Below, one piece after another: positions 22,299 to 41,432 of a DNA stretch of 64,000 nt (position 1 is the first letter of the stretch; each line of letters begins with the position of its first letter). Source of the DNA: Leucogyrophana mollusca (lineage: Eukaryota; Basidiomycota; Agaricomycetes; Boletales); the NCBI GenBank assembly GCA_021014945.1, contig MU266327.1:1-64000 (forward strand), read 5' to 3'. Below the pieces are notes generated by a model that was not told the origin of the DNA, did not search any database, and worked only from the letters and a program-made list of their open reading frames with translations. The translations under genes and the position numbers were made by a program.

Positions 22299-23610
22299 TC
22301 ATATAAGACTGACCCTAGTCCGTACAAGCCCACCTCTCCAATTCCTCATTCCAGCCGAGCGGTGATGTGACCAGTCCCTCTGCATTCTGGCAAACGCGTC
22401 CTGGATATGTTCAGGGCGCAAGGCCGTGCGTGCCTCTGGTGGCGGCAGAAACAGCGTGCTCGCAGGGAGCGGTGCATCTTCTGCATCATCAGGTGATTCG
22501 TCCCTCCTATTCCGTTTGCTCGCTGCACTGTCGAGCGAGCCATTCGCTTTCCTCTTTCCGAGCACAGGTGACGCCCCAAAATCTTCCCGGAGGTACGACT
22601 CCTCGAGGGATTTTTTGACGTCAAGACCCGCAAGTGTTATGGAGCGGACCATTTCGAATGCAAGAAAGCCGACGATGTCCACCGTATCATCGTTTTGCTT
22701 GAGATCGAGGTGGGGTGGGAGGTTGAGGAACTCGCGGAAACGTTTGGCTGGGAATGGTCAGGATTAAAAGTGGCTGAGGACGTCTGGAGTGCACCAACCT
22801 TTGCGGTACGTGAAAGAGGCTTGTCGGCAATCTGAGTAATGCTGATACTCTTCGCGCGTCATTTGACGTGTCGCATCATCTGCTTCCTGGAATCGTAGTC
22901 GGTGCCAATGCCTGCAGACAGAGATGAAAACAAACTTTAAGCCGCAGAATGGATGCCTCGTGCGCTTCGATATCGTCTTCGTCCTCTTCATCATCAGACT
23001 GGTGGCCACTTTGCTTGAGTACCTCAGAATATATGGTTGCAATCTCCCAAGGCAGCTTTATTGTGATCTTCTGTGCCTTGGCGGTCAACTTGTCTGTGTT
23101 CGGAATAAGATTATGCACGTCGGTCCACAGGGTGGCGGCCTACCGTCTGCTCCGTCTTCGAGATTCTCAACCTCCACACCACCTCCGCCATCCCCGCCCG
23201 AGTCTTTTGCGTGTTTCCGCACGTCTTTCCAAGACAAATACGTTCGGAGACGATTGACTTTGCCTCTGTCGTGGCGAATAAGAAATATAAGATCCTCTGC
23301 AGTGAGGTACCGGGCACCACGGCGGTTCGCTAGCGCACGTGCTTGCAGAATCTACTGACCGGTCATGAATCAGGAGGTCCAGTAGCAACAAGGGTACACA
23401 CGAGCTCTATAAGTTGGCTGCGAACAATGTCCTCCACCAGATTGACTGTCTCAGGATTTGAATCCTGTATTTCCCCAAAGACAAACATCTGGGGGGTAGA
23501 GGTGAGAACTGTGGCATGTGGGGAATGCGAGACGGACTGACCATCTGGGATATTTCCTGCGTGTACTTGTAGTCCCTGGCGCCATTGTCCTGGGATATGG
23601 ATTTCTTCAC
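22299..23610 (-). CDS. SPT3: Spt3 subunit of the SAGA coactivator (5' end unresolved)
   Basis: Seen: exons on the minus strand give YTQEISQMMFVFGEIQDS, LVEDIVRSQLIEL, ALANRRGARYLTAEDLIFL, IRHDRGKVNRLRTYLSWKDV, an acidic linker, then KITIKLPWEIATIYSEVL and a C-terminal part with VGFLAFEMVRSITLAG, ending at the TGA 22299-22301. These are the two histone-fold segments of Spt3, the SAGA subunit that helps deliver TBP. The frame runs up from YTQEISQ through a GTG at 23608-23610 to a stop near 23650 without any ATG. A short extra 5' exon is therefore likely, or translation begins at the Met of SQM. Introns lie at about 23353-23391, 23112-23134, 22915-22890 and 22795-22760. The gene converges with DDI1, 170 bp apart. 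Confidence 0.9.
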
Positions 23611-23830
23611 CGGGGAGGCGAGTTCTGGGCGAGCTTTGTAGTACTCCAGCGTGAATGGTGTTTATCTACAAGTGCTTGTAAATAGTAGTGCGAGTGTGTA
23701 ACTATAAGCTACATGTGATCATTGTGATGTATAAGTAAGCCACCTGAGCAATACTAACGCCATCACAAATGATTATAGTCCTTTTTTATAACATGTCCAC
23801 CAGATATCCAGCTCTCATATTCATCTTGCA

Positions 23831-24786
23831 ATGACCGTCTCACCTCCCGCTCTCCACAAGCCTCTCCAGCTTCCGCTCGCGCAGGAGGATCTCGACGCGA
23901 TAAATTCATACCTTAGCCCCCTCACACCACAAGAAATCTTGCAATGGGCACTAGAGTATCTGCCAGGCTTGTACCAGACCACTGCTTTCGGCCTCACAGG
24001 GCTCGTCGCCATCGACATGCTGTCCAAGATCGCACCCGCTCCCCCGCCGCTCATCTTTCTTGACACTCTGTATCACTTTCGGGAGACCTATGACCTTGTG
24101 GACGAAGTGAAACAACGGTATAATCAAATCGTGCACGTTTATAAACCGGAAGGGTGCAAGAACGTCCAGGACTTTGAGGCGAAGTACGGGCAGCGGTTCT
24201 GGGAGACGGATGAGGATACCTATGATTTCGCTGTCAAAGTGAGATATATACTCCTTGTAGTTTGTATGGTCCATTCATCAGTTTACCTAGGTTGAGCCCG
24301 CTCAGCGTGCATATCAAGAACTTGATGTCAGATCTGTCATAACCGGCCGACGAGCCTCCCAAGGTGGCGATCGTGCTAGCTTGAAGCCTCTCGAAGTAGA
24401 CGCAACTGGTCTATTGAAGTTGAACCCCCTGTGTAACTGGACTTTCCCTCTTGTCGAGGCGTACATCAACGAAAACAACGTTCCGCGGAATAAGCTGCTC
24501 GATCAAGGCTACAAGAGTGTCGGGGACTGGCACAGCACCGTAAAAAGCGGTGCGGGTGATGCGGGTGAACGCGCCGGACGCTGGGCGGATAAACAGGAGA
24601 AAACGGAGTGTGGGCTACATAAAGACTATTTTGCCATGAAACTTCGCGCAAAGGTGAGACCAGTGCCTTTCCACGGAAACTATTACTGAGTTTTGACAGC
24701 TGGAGGCATCGAAAGCTCAGGAAAGCGAGTCAGAACCTGCGAGTGGGAAGGTTGGTGGTGTGCAGACTGTACCCGTCGCCGTTTAG
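23831..24786 (+). CDS. MET16: Phosphoadenylyl-sulfate (PAPS) reductase
   Basis: Seen: three exons from the ATG at 23831 to the TAG at 24784-24786. Motifs are LYQTTAFGLTGLVAIDML (substrate-binding strand and helix), PPPLIFLDTLYHFRETYDLV, YGQRFWETDEDTYDF, then, after an intron ending at 24292, SVITGRRASQGGDRA and PLCNWTFPLVEAYI. The catalytic Cys motif KTECGLHKDYFAMK precedes a short Ser/Glu-rich tail. Known: the enzyme reduces PAPS to sulfite with thioredoxin in the assimilatory sulfate pathway, in the cytosol, feeding cysteine and methionine synthesis. The ECGLH motif carries the single catalytic cysteine, so the protein should be active. Length, about 285 residues, fits the fungal family. 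In fungi it is usually controlled by sulfur limitation through bZIP factors; I do not see a diagnostic site. Confidence 0.95.
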
Positions 24787-25288
24787 GTTCTCTTCTGTTT
24801 CTCCACTCGGAAAGCTCTGAGATTGTGCTGTTACTTCACACTGGGATTACAAAGTCGCGCCAATCCCCCGTATACAGTGTATCCCACAGACGTCATGGAA
24901 TAAGACTCGTGTTCGCCACGCCGCGACCGCACTTTCCCTGTTCTCCGTGCGTAAGAATGCAGTTAAGCTTCCAGTGAAGGCAAGTCAGCTTCTCTTCCAT
25001 GCCAGCTGCTACCGCCGTTACCACGGCTGTCGGCACAGCTACTTAATAACAGCACAGAGCTATTCATATCTCTGATCATGATAAACATATGCACAGCACG
25101 ATTGATCAGGACAAACGCTGGCGCCCGTCCTAATACACGACCCTGCCATCGCCACTCCGGTCTGCCGGCATTAGTAAATGGCCAGTTCAACGAGGTAAGT
25201 AAGTTGAACCGTCCTTGCTGTGGCCAGACCTTGCATCCTTTCACATACCAACTGCTCGTGTCTCTAATTCACATTCTATCTGCTCACG
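24787..25288. other. Intergenic, no gene seen
   Basis: It lies between PAPS reductase and the RNase III gene. A minus-strand open frame (24963-25244) shows no motif and no supporting context. No RNA gene was recognised. Confidence 0.4.
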
Positions 25289-26457
25289 ATGACCACGGAC
25301 AGCTCGCGTACATACTACGCCACATCGTGCAGCCTCCGACCTGACTTTGGCGGCGACGGCTTTCCGCCACTCCCGGACATCTTGGATGAAGTGGTAAAGA
25401 CACAAGTGTTCACCCATCGCAGTTACTTTGCACGCCCGAACCACATCTTTGAGGACCACCCGGACGACCCAAGTCCGGATAACGAGAAGTACGTGGCGTT
25501 ACTTGATACTACTACAAGATTGCACCTGGACTGATTACGCGGACAGGTTCGAGCACCTAGGCGATACAGTCCTGGGCCTTGTCGTGACTGGTCTCTTGCT
25601 CGAGATGTACCCTACATTGCGTGTTGGACCGTCGACGGTGAGTATCCCCCAGTGGTGGCCATCTTGCTACCCTGCTTTGAGCTGGTGCTTAATTTTTGCA
25701 ATGCAGAAAATCAGGGCTTTGATTGTCGGCAACGCGACCCTGGCAGATATGTGAGCGTGCTGGAGGACCGCATTGCGAGTAAGACAGCTCACCCTTCCAT
25801 CAGCTCGCGCAGGTACAGGCTTCCTGAGCGCCTTCGCCTGCATCCAGCCCAGGCTATTACTCTCCAGGCATCCATTAACATTCAAGGTTCGTCACACACC
25901 ACACTCACCGGGTCCCTGCTAACCCACCTCCCTTCTAAGCTGATGTCTTCGAGGTGACGTGAACTTTATAACAGCGTGCAACTGCCCATTTACGTCGAGC
26001 TCTTCCGTTCCAGTCGTATGTCGGGGGGCTATACACAGACCAAGGGCTCGAGGTCGTAAACACATGGCTGAAACAGCTTTTCAAACCGTACACAACGGAA
26101 GCATACCATCGCATCCGTTCGCAGCATGGTCTTCCTCCCGTCCCCGTGCTTGATCCCACTCCTCCCACGTCTTCCACATTACAGCCATTGCCGCCATGGT
26201 CGAAACCGCGACCATCGCAGTGCCCCACTACCATCGGGCACCTTGCGCTGTTCAACCAGCAGTTACAGAGGGAGAACAAGGAAGTTGAATGGGTGTATGC
26301 AGACGGACAGGGCGAGGGAACCAAGACAACACCCATCTGGATGGTACGTGTCATGGTCAACGGCGAGCAACTTGGCCGTGGGCAGGGGAACACGAAGAAA
26401 GCCGCGCGAAACGAGGCGGCAAAGGAGGGCTTGCAGAAGATGGGGATATACGTCTAG
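25289..26457 (+). CDS. Ribonuclease III with C-terminal dsRNA-binding domain
   Basis: Seen: about six exons from the ATG at 25289 (MTTDSSRTYYATS) to the TAG at 26455-26457. The nuclease domain has VVKTQVFTHRSYF, the signature NEKFEHLGDTVLGLVVTGLL (formed across an intron), IRALIVGNATLAD, and ADVFESYVGGLYTDQGLEVV (also joined across an intron). The dsRBD has LALFNQQLQRENKEVEW, a WMVRVMVNGEQLGRGQG core and NTKKAARNEAAKEGLQKMGI. All four metal-binding acids of the RNase III centre are present: Glu and Asp in FEHLGD, Asp and Glu in ADVFE. Known: single-domain fungal RNase III enzymes (Rnt1, Pac1) process rRNA and snRNA precursors, whereas the mitoribosomal L44/L3 relatives have lost catalytic residues. 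The intact centre argues for an active enzyme, without deciding whether it acts in nucleus or mitochondrion. Confidence 0.85.
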
Positions 26458-26831
26458 TGAGTCTTCTTGAAGCTGCGTTGCATTGCAAGGTCCACGCTCA
26501 TTCTTCTGCTGACTTGTCACGAGTAGGGATCTTGGGATCCCTCGGCATGGTCTCTCCAGACTTGCGCTGGCGGTGGATGCACACTCTCCGACATCCTCAT
26601 CCTGCGTCAGTGTGCAGAGATTGTGCATGAGATGTTCGAAGCTGGTACACAAAGTGCGAGAGCTGAAATGATTTATATGAAGCATTAAGTGGTGTTCGAG
26701 TGTTCCTGGATAGACAGATACATCTATATGCATGCAGTGCTACTTTTCTCTATGTCCTGTAACCTGAGTCGATATACGTGTCAATGCTGAGATGTCGGTG
26801 TATGAAACCTACCCACGGCAAAATAGTGAGA
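26458..26831. other. Convergent 3' spacer
   Basis: This spacer holds the 3' flanks of RNase III (plus) and COA3 (minus). No gene, RNA or repeat is visible. Confidence 0.4.
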
Positions 26832-27382
26832 CTATCTCCGCTCAGTCTTGTATGGATCTCGTAGCTTCCCGATGTTGTCTACTGGAGGTGCTCCCCACAC
26901 CAGAGTCTTCCGTGTAGGATCCAATAACCCCGGAAAGCGATTTTCCAGTAGAGGTACTATTACACCCCGTGCTTTCCGGATGTCAGAGTTCTTCGTCTTT
27001 GGCTCGACGGGGGACGGAGTCACGTCAGCAACGGTTGTCACTTCCGCCGCGACCTTCTCATCCCGCTGCTCAGTGGACACGGCCGCCACCGAGCTCGTTC
27101 GCTGCAGCGCACGCGCTTCTTCATCGACGTCCGAGAAATCGTCTTGCTTCACAGCACTGATAGAGTACGCCCACACGCCAACACCGAAGCCAGCCAGCAC
27201 AAGCCCAGTCAACGCGTTTCGGAGGCGAAATGGCTCGCGAGCGCGTTTGAGACCTGGTGACATGACCTGGGGCACATTGCAGTGAGTCAGTGGGCTAATT
27301 GAGTTGGCTAAGGGCGTACATAGCTCTTTGGACGATATGAACTATCCACTGCTTTTCGTGAGACGTATTGGTGGTCTGCCAT
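26832..27382 (-). CDS. COA3: Coa3 cytochrome c oxidase assembly factor
   Basis: Seen: two exons. The ATG at 27382 begins MADHQYVSRKAVDSSYRPKS. One intron (GTACGC...CCCCAG) joins it to VMSPGLKRAREPFRLRNALT. A single membrane segment follows (GLVLAGFGVGVWAYSISAV), then KQDDFSDVDEEARAL and a tail ending in KLRDPYKTERR at the TAG 26832-26834. Known: Coa3 is a small inner-membrane protein that, with Cox14, holds Mss51 and newly made Cox1, coupling Cox1 translation to complex IV assembly. The R-x-P-F-R-x-R-N block before a single TM helix and the KQDDFSDVD block after it are the family hallmark. The C-terminal extension is longer than in yeast, about 170 residues in all. The neighbour 420 bp upstream is a complex IV subunit gene in the same orientation. 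Confidence 0.9.
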
Positions 27383-27801
27383 GATGACACTTCGGAGTTT
27401 GCCGGAACGTTTTGCTTTACTTTAAAGTTACTGACAGCCTTCACTCAGTGTTTCCACAAATACAGGCATTCACTTCGCTGCATGGTGCGCATTTCCCTTA
27501 CACTCTCACCGGTAGCTGGTTCACACAGGCTGGGAACCGCATCCAGTGTGACGCGTTGGGGGAATAGTTTCGTTGTCCAAGTGGTTCGTGATGCATACCT
27601 ACACCAGGTGTACAGAGCGAGAGGGGTGCGTTATACAGTCAGGATAAATGCCAGCATTCGCAACTTGGGGTTGAAATATGATTGTGGATTGCCCAACAGC
27701 AAGTACTGTAATTGAATGCTGGTGCAATGTCTATGACTACTCTTTGGGGGCGGGTTTGCCCTAACATCAATTGCCACTCATCAGATCGCTGAAAGGGCAT
27801 G
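27383..27801. other. Spacer between COA3 and COX7
   Basis: It should contain the COA3 promoter and the COX7 3' end. No further reading frame or clear element was recognised. Confidence 0.4.
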
Positions 27802-28162
27802 TTACGAACTATCACGCACAAATGCAAGAGAGTAGATCCCGTAGGTTGTGCCGACCATACCGAGAGTCCACATAGTGAAATACGTCCCTGCGAAATTATG
27901 AAGATTGTGCGGAAAGTAAGGAGCTAGGCCACTGACCGAGGTACAGTCTCGACCTAGGGAGGCGGTAGTATATGGGCAGATGCGAGCTCTAAACAAAGCG
28001 AGAGTTGGTCGACGCGAGGTTCGGGTGTACCGGATGGTTGCATACCTGTATCGCCTTTTGCCTCTCAAGTACGCGGTTTGGGCCTGTGGGGAACAAACAT
28101 TTAAATTCAGTGAGCGATACTCGCAGGAAAGTAAACGTACGGTTAACTACTGCGTCCAGCAT
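27802..28162 (-). CDS. COX7: Cytochrome c oxidase subunit VIIa (Cox7), four tiny exons
   Basis: Seen: four exons of about 22, 38, 52 and 86 nt join with GT-AG introns from the ATG at 28162 to the TAA at 27802-27804. The product is 65 residues: it starts MLDAVVNRPNRVLERQKAIQ, continues LPIYYRLPRSRLYLGTYFT, and ends in one membrane helix (MWTLGMVGTTYGIYSLAF) and VRDSS. Known: VIIa-type subunits have a basic N-terminal matrix part with an R/K-x-x-Q-x-x-F/I-Q-type segment and P-R-S-R/A-L-Y-L before a single inner-membrane helix, as here. The protein would be part of mitochondrial complex IV. No single frame shows more than its last exon. It is divergent from YAF9, 117 bp between start codons. Confidence 0.82.
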
Positions 28163-28279
28163 GTTGTAGGCGGGTGGAAAGAGAAATGGCTATAGAGGTA
28201 GAATAACGGAGAAGAACAGCGAGAAACAAGCTACAGCGGAGTCTGAACGGCGTTTGCCGAGGTATCCCGAACCTCCACC

Positions 28280-29189
28280 ATGGCTGAGCGCATCCGTGTC
28301 AGAGTATGCAATCTTAGAACGAGAACATGAGAATATGGCTCATAATCTGTATTAGGGCCTTACTATCCACCGACCAGTAATCTATGGAAACACAGCGACT
28401 GTCTTGACGCCAAAGGAAAGGGAGTCCCTCAACTTTCCAGATCATACTCACCGATGGACCGTGGCGGTGCGCAGTGCAGCCTCTGCCCCGGACTCGGATA
28501 TCGTTGGGGGAGCAGATGATCTTGGTTACTTCGTCAAGCGCGTTACTTTCAAGCTTCACGATACGTATACCAATCCAACGCGACGTGAGTAATCATTCTT
28601 GTCCGAAGTATTGCTTTGCCTTAACCCACCCATAGATGTGGACAAGCCTCCTTTCGAAGTATCAGAAACAGGGTATGGCTCTATTTGCCAGATCCAAACA
28701 TCTTCCTGACCAGGCAAAAGATGGGGTGAGTTCGAGATACAAATTCGAATAACTTTCATCACCGAATCCGGCGAGAAACCTATTACTCTCTATCATCACC
28801 TCAAACTGCACCCTTGGTCTGTCACTGGTGACCCCGAAATTCCATCACCCGAAAATGCGATGAGGATGGGCCCCGTACATTCGTGGCAATACGATGAGAT
28901 CGTATTCAGCGACCCGTTTCAATCCTTCCTCAACATTCTTACGGATCACCCGCCGACCCCTCTTCCAAAGAGCAAGCGCAGACCTGTTCCGTTCCATATG
29001 GCGAACCCCGGGTCTCTCGAGGCCAGTAAAGGGGGTGTGCCCGAGTTTACGACAGAGATGGAAAAGGAGGAGGCGGAAAGGTTAGAGACCGCAAGGAAGG
29101 CAGTTGTAGCAGAACAAGAACGATGGAGAGCCACTCTCATTGAAAAGGAGAAGGAACTCGAACGGCTCCAGAACCAATTGCCCTCGTAA
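28280..29189 (+). CDS. YAF9: Yaf9/GAS41-type YEATS-domain protein
   Basis: Seen: four exons from the ATG at 28280 (MAERIRVR) to the TAA at 29187-29189. The first intron (GTATGC...ATTAG) joins to GLTIHRPVIYGNTATVLTPK. The YEATS domain continues with PDHTHRWTVAVRSA, GYFVKRVTFKLHDTY, and, after two short introns, WGEFEIQIRITFI and LYHHLKLHPW. After a linker the C-terminus is a coiled coil (EKEEAERLETARKAVVAEQE). Known: Yaf9 reads acetylated histone H3 and is shared by the NuA4 acetyltransferase and the SWR1 H2A.Z remodeller; the coiled coil anchors it to the Swc4/Eaf2 module. The HTHRWTV and the W-G-E-F strands of the acetyl-lysine pocket are kept. The gene ends less than 100 bp from the ATR stop codon, tail to tail. 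Confidence 0.93.
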
Positions 29190-29285
29190 TAATAACAATT
29201 CTACATCTGTGATACAATTCTACTATGATACATGCTGGCAATACCTTGAACTAAGAGAGAATGGTGACCAAGACGTCAGTGTTCA

Positions 29286-37867
<8,582 letters not shown>

Positions 37868-38127
37868 TGATTGTTCAGAGGGGGGATATTTTGAAGGAGA
37901 TAGACGCGACCAGTTCTTCCATTACCGACGCGACAACTCGGGCCTTATGGTCCTATTGAACGCGTTCTACACGAACCACAGGTACATGTGTATGCTTGTT
38001 ATTTCCAGAGGTCGTTGCAATACAACGACAAACACAGTCAAGTCACGTGTTACTTGGTCATTGATCCCTTTCAGCACTTCAGCGTTTATCTTTCTGGACC
38101 CTACTTAGTGAGGGGTGTGTAAGTACA

Positions 38128-41100
38128 TCATTTGCGCCCGGCACGTTTCTTCTCTCTTGACTTCTCTCTATCCATCGCCTTCTGCTCCGCTCTCTCCCCT
38201 TCCAGGGAGCTAAATACCTTGTTCATCCGGTCTTTATAAGTTCGGTCCTTCTCTGCTTGCTTTTTATGCTCAGCAGCAGCAAGGAATTTCGCGTCCTTGC
38301 GAAGCTCGCGGATGGCGCCCTTCCGTTCCTGTTTAACCTGGTAACGGAGCTTCGAAGCTTCGTTGCGTTCATGGTCGGGATCTTGACGACGCAAATATGA
38401 GGAGGAGTGTGTCTCGAACTTGGGAATGTAAGATGGTATCGGGATCGGTTTATGTGCCTGCAGTAGAAGCGGACGACGTGCTTGATCAGAGAATTTGAGC
38501 AACCGTGTTACTTTATCTCCCACTGCAGTTACCTGCGCCTATGCCCTTCCGTCAGCCAATATTTTCTCAGAGAGCACGACGCCAACCTGTAAGCTTTGCG
38601 GTAGCTTTTTGAAGTCCAATTGAACGACGATTTCGCGAATAGGCTGGTAAAGCTCGATAAAACCATCCAGGCCTTTATACATGTCTGCAAATCGGTCGAG
38701 GAGATGGAAAGCGAGAGATAGCAAGTCGACCTTTGCCTGCTCGCCTATAGCACCAGACGCCATGAGCTGTGGTAAATTGGGTGTCCGGATAGACAGCCCC
38801 TTTGCTTCCTTGGGTCTTATGCAAAGTGGTAAGCATAACTCCGACCGAAAGTCGGGCGATGGGAAACAGCCGGGTAGTGATGTAGCGCTCTTGAAGGGAT
38901 GTGGTGCCAGGTGAAGTACAGCATTGATCGCAAAGTTGATCGTCTCTGGCACTAGCCGTTTTGATAGCTCTTCATACTGTAGGAAGAGCGAGCAGAGGAA
39001 AAGGCCGCTCGCAATATCCGATAATGATCGCACTCGACATAAAGCGAGGTAGGCTCCCATCAGTAATCGCGCCGGGGATACAACCGGATGGTGCATGTCA
39101 CTAGTGGGCCAAATCGCTCCAAGCGTGCGCAGGAACGATAGTTCTGACAATCCAGGCCATGTTCTGGTGTCGGCGTTTAGGATCCCTTGAGATAAGCCCC
39201 GCTTGAGGTTCTTGTGCATAAGTGAGATTTTCTCCACAAAGTATTCCGCAGATTCGATAGGATACGAGCGACTCAAAGCGAAGAGATGTGGTTGTAGAGC
39301 GGATAGCAGAGCGAAGCGAGGGGATGGTGGTGACGTGATATAGAGAATGTGATCTATAAGCACAGTCGTCAAATTCTATGATTAGGATGGTAAGCAAACC
39401 ACGTAAAGAGACTGGCTCGAGTATCACCTGAAGCTTGAATTTGTTGTCAGGACCCAAGCTTGGATGGTGAAGGGCACGAATCCGCTGCACCACCGTCGGT
39501 ATGTCCTTGTCTTCGATACCGTCCACGATGTCCAAAAACTCTTCGTGTGACTCAGGACAAGGGAAGATATAGGGCAGCTCTTTTGAAGAAGTCAGGGGTC
39601 CTGCCAATGAAGTGCCCGTTTTACGCTTCGTTGTTATCTCCCTGAAGTCGCCGACCTCGCCCTCTGAAGCATCATGGTCGTCTGGATCGTCGTCACTCCC
39701 GCTTTCACCGTCATCCTCCGCACTGTCCTCTCCATCTACTTGGTTGTCACTCCCGTCGCTTTCGACTTCTGACATAGACTCGTCTTCCCGAACTTCTTCG
39801 CCTAAGCCGGACCCAAGAATTTCAAGTGGTTCGTCGAAGTCGTCATCCAAATCGTCACCACCTCTTTCTCTTTTCCGCTTCCTTTGCGCCTTTCCGCTCT
39901 CCAGGTCACTCCCAACATCATCTTGGCCTAACATTCGTCGTCTTCTCTGCCGCTCTGCCTTTTCCAAGGCCTCCTTTTCTTCGAGTGCGATCTCCTCTTC
40001 TGTTTTAGTCCTATCCTTTGGCTTTGCTCGTTTATCGAAGGCAAGCTCGCGTACTTGCGTGTCGTAGTCCATCTCGTCGACTACATGGGTAGAAGGCTTT
40101 AAAGGAAGCGCGCTGTTGGCGCTCCCGAGCGGGATAGAGTTGCTCCCCGTCGATGAAGGGTCGGGGGCATAAAGCAAGGCCTTAAGAGAATCGAAGTCTT
40201 GATCGAGTTGATGCCGGAGGTTATCGCCTTGTTCACGTTCTAATTGTCGGCGCATCTAAATGAAACGTCAGAGCTACACATTTAGAGTCCCTCTGCGAAC
40301 GGACCTTGTGCTCCTTGCTCTTGGCTATAACTTCAGCCATGACCTCAGCCTTTGACTTCTTTCTCTCCGGCTGAAACATCTGAGTTGTGATCACAAAATG
40401 AAAACGCCAGACATACCTCTTCCTCGCCTTGCACGACATCATCACCATCTTCGTCAAATCCACCGAAATGTGTCTTCTTGACAATGTCGCGATCAATTTG
40501 TCCTTGAAGCGAATTTGAAGACTGTTCCTACTAAGCAGACCATAACACTCACCTTGCTCTTCGTCTTCCCCGTCGTCATCCATTGGTAACCCAACATTAT
40601 CAAAATCATCCAGCTTGGACAGGCTTTGGCCATAGTGAGTGAGTTCTTCTTCGTCCTCGAGGTTGAAAGTAGCACCTCTTGAAGTCCTTTGCCGCTCCTT
40701 CGTGAATCGCTCAAGCATGCGCTCTTCTAGAGACATTGACGCATCATTCTCGCCGAATCGACGATCGACAATGCCTCCAGCACGGCCTCTTTCCTCAAGT
40801 TCCTTCAAAAGGGTTCTCTCTCGCTGCCAAAAGTAAGCAGATGAATGCCAGACGCATCTGGAAAAGACTAGTGGACATACTTGCACGATTCCTGCCTGCT
40901 TACTCTGAGCAGGTCGCCCCGCTACTCCCTTGATTTTGCGACCGCCCACGTCGTGCTTCAGCTTTGTGACTTTGACATCAAATGGATTTAGTTTCCGGTG
41001 GATTTCCTCCAGCTTCGCGGCTTTCTTGACTTTATCCTGATCCTGGGTACCCGAGCGCTTGCGCTTTTTGCCATTCTGAGGCTGCTTGTTCAGGCCTGCA

Positions 41101-41147
41101 TGAGATAGGGCCGACTTGAGTTGGGAGAGCTGTGATCCTTTAGCCAT
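38128..41147 (-). CDS. NOP14: Nop14, SSU processome component
   Basis: Seen: several exons from the ATG at 41147 (MAKGSQLSQLKSALSHAGLN) to the TGA at 38128-38130. Landmarks are KLEEIHRKLNPFDVKVTKLK, the conserved VGRPAQSKQAGI-type text (GRPAQSKQAGIVQ), RERTLLKELEERGRAGGIVDRRFGE (split here for length), TFNLEDEEELTHYGQSLSKL, a highly acidic middle (DDDFDEP, EDDGESGSDDDPDD), a large helical C-terminal half (PEIL-like LSELSFLRTLGAIWPTSD), and a lysine-rich end (DREKSREKKRAGRK). Known: Nop14 works with Noc4 and Emg1 in 18S rRNA maturation and 40S assembly in the nucleolus. The upstream frame continues beyond 41147 without motifs, so the Met before AKGSQ is preferred. It is divergent from a NOPCHAP1-like gene, whose start is about 285 bp away. 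Confidence 0.93.
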
Positions 41148-41201
41148 GGTGGACTCAAGGTCTCGGTAGACTGTTACTTTCGGGTTGACAATGAAATTTA
41201 T

Positions 41202-41219
41202 GTCACATATGAGTGTGAC
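41202..41219. promoter_or_regulatory. GTCACA/TGTGAC inverted repeat in a bidirectional promoter
   Basis: GTCACA, six spacer bases and TGTGAC form a perfect 6-bp inverted repeat. A further GTCAC follows at about 41236, and ACATATGA-like text occurs twice. The cluster lies in the short region between the start codons of NOP14 (minus) and the NOPCHAP1-like gene (plus), closer to NOP14. It could bind a bZIP or other dimeric factor; this is inference from symmetry alone. Confidence 0.35.
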
Positions 41220-41432
41220 TACATATGACATCTGTGTCACCTTACAGGAGTCCGAGAATTCGTGATAACATTAACAGATACTCATCGCAATCTACATAAC
41301 CTGCCTCCAATAATCTTCAGTCCCTTCAGTCCGCCGATACCAAGGTATATACCCGATTCTCTAAGTACACCAGGGCTGACAACGACCCAATTCATTATCA
41401 CAATCACCAATGAAAGATCAATTTTTGCCCTG

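Noticed and set aside
24963..25244. Minus-strand ORF of 93 codons upstream of RNase III
   Set aside because: No motif, no conserved look, likely chance opening in the promoter region.
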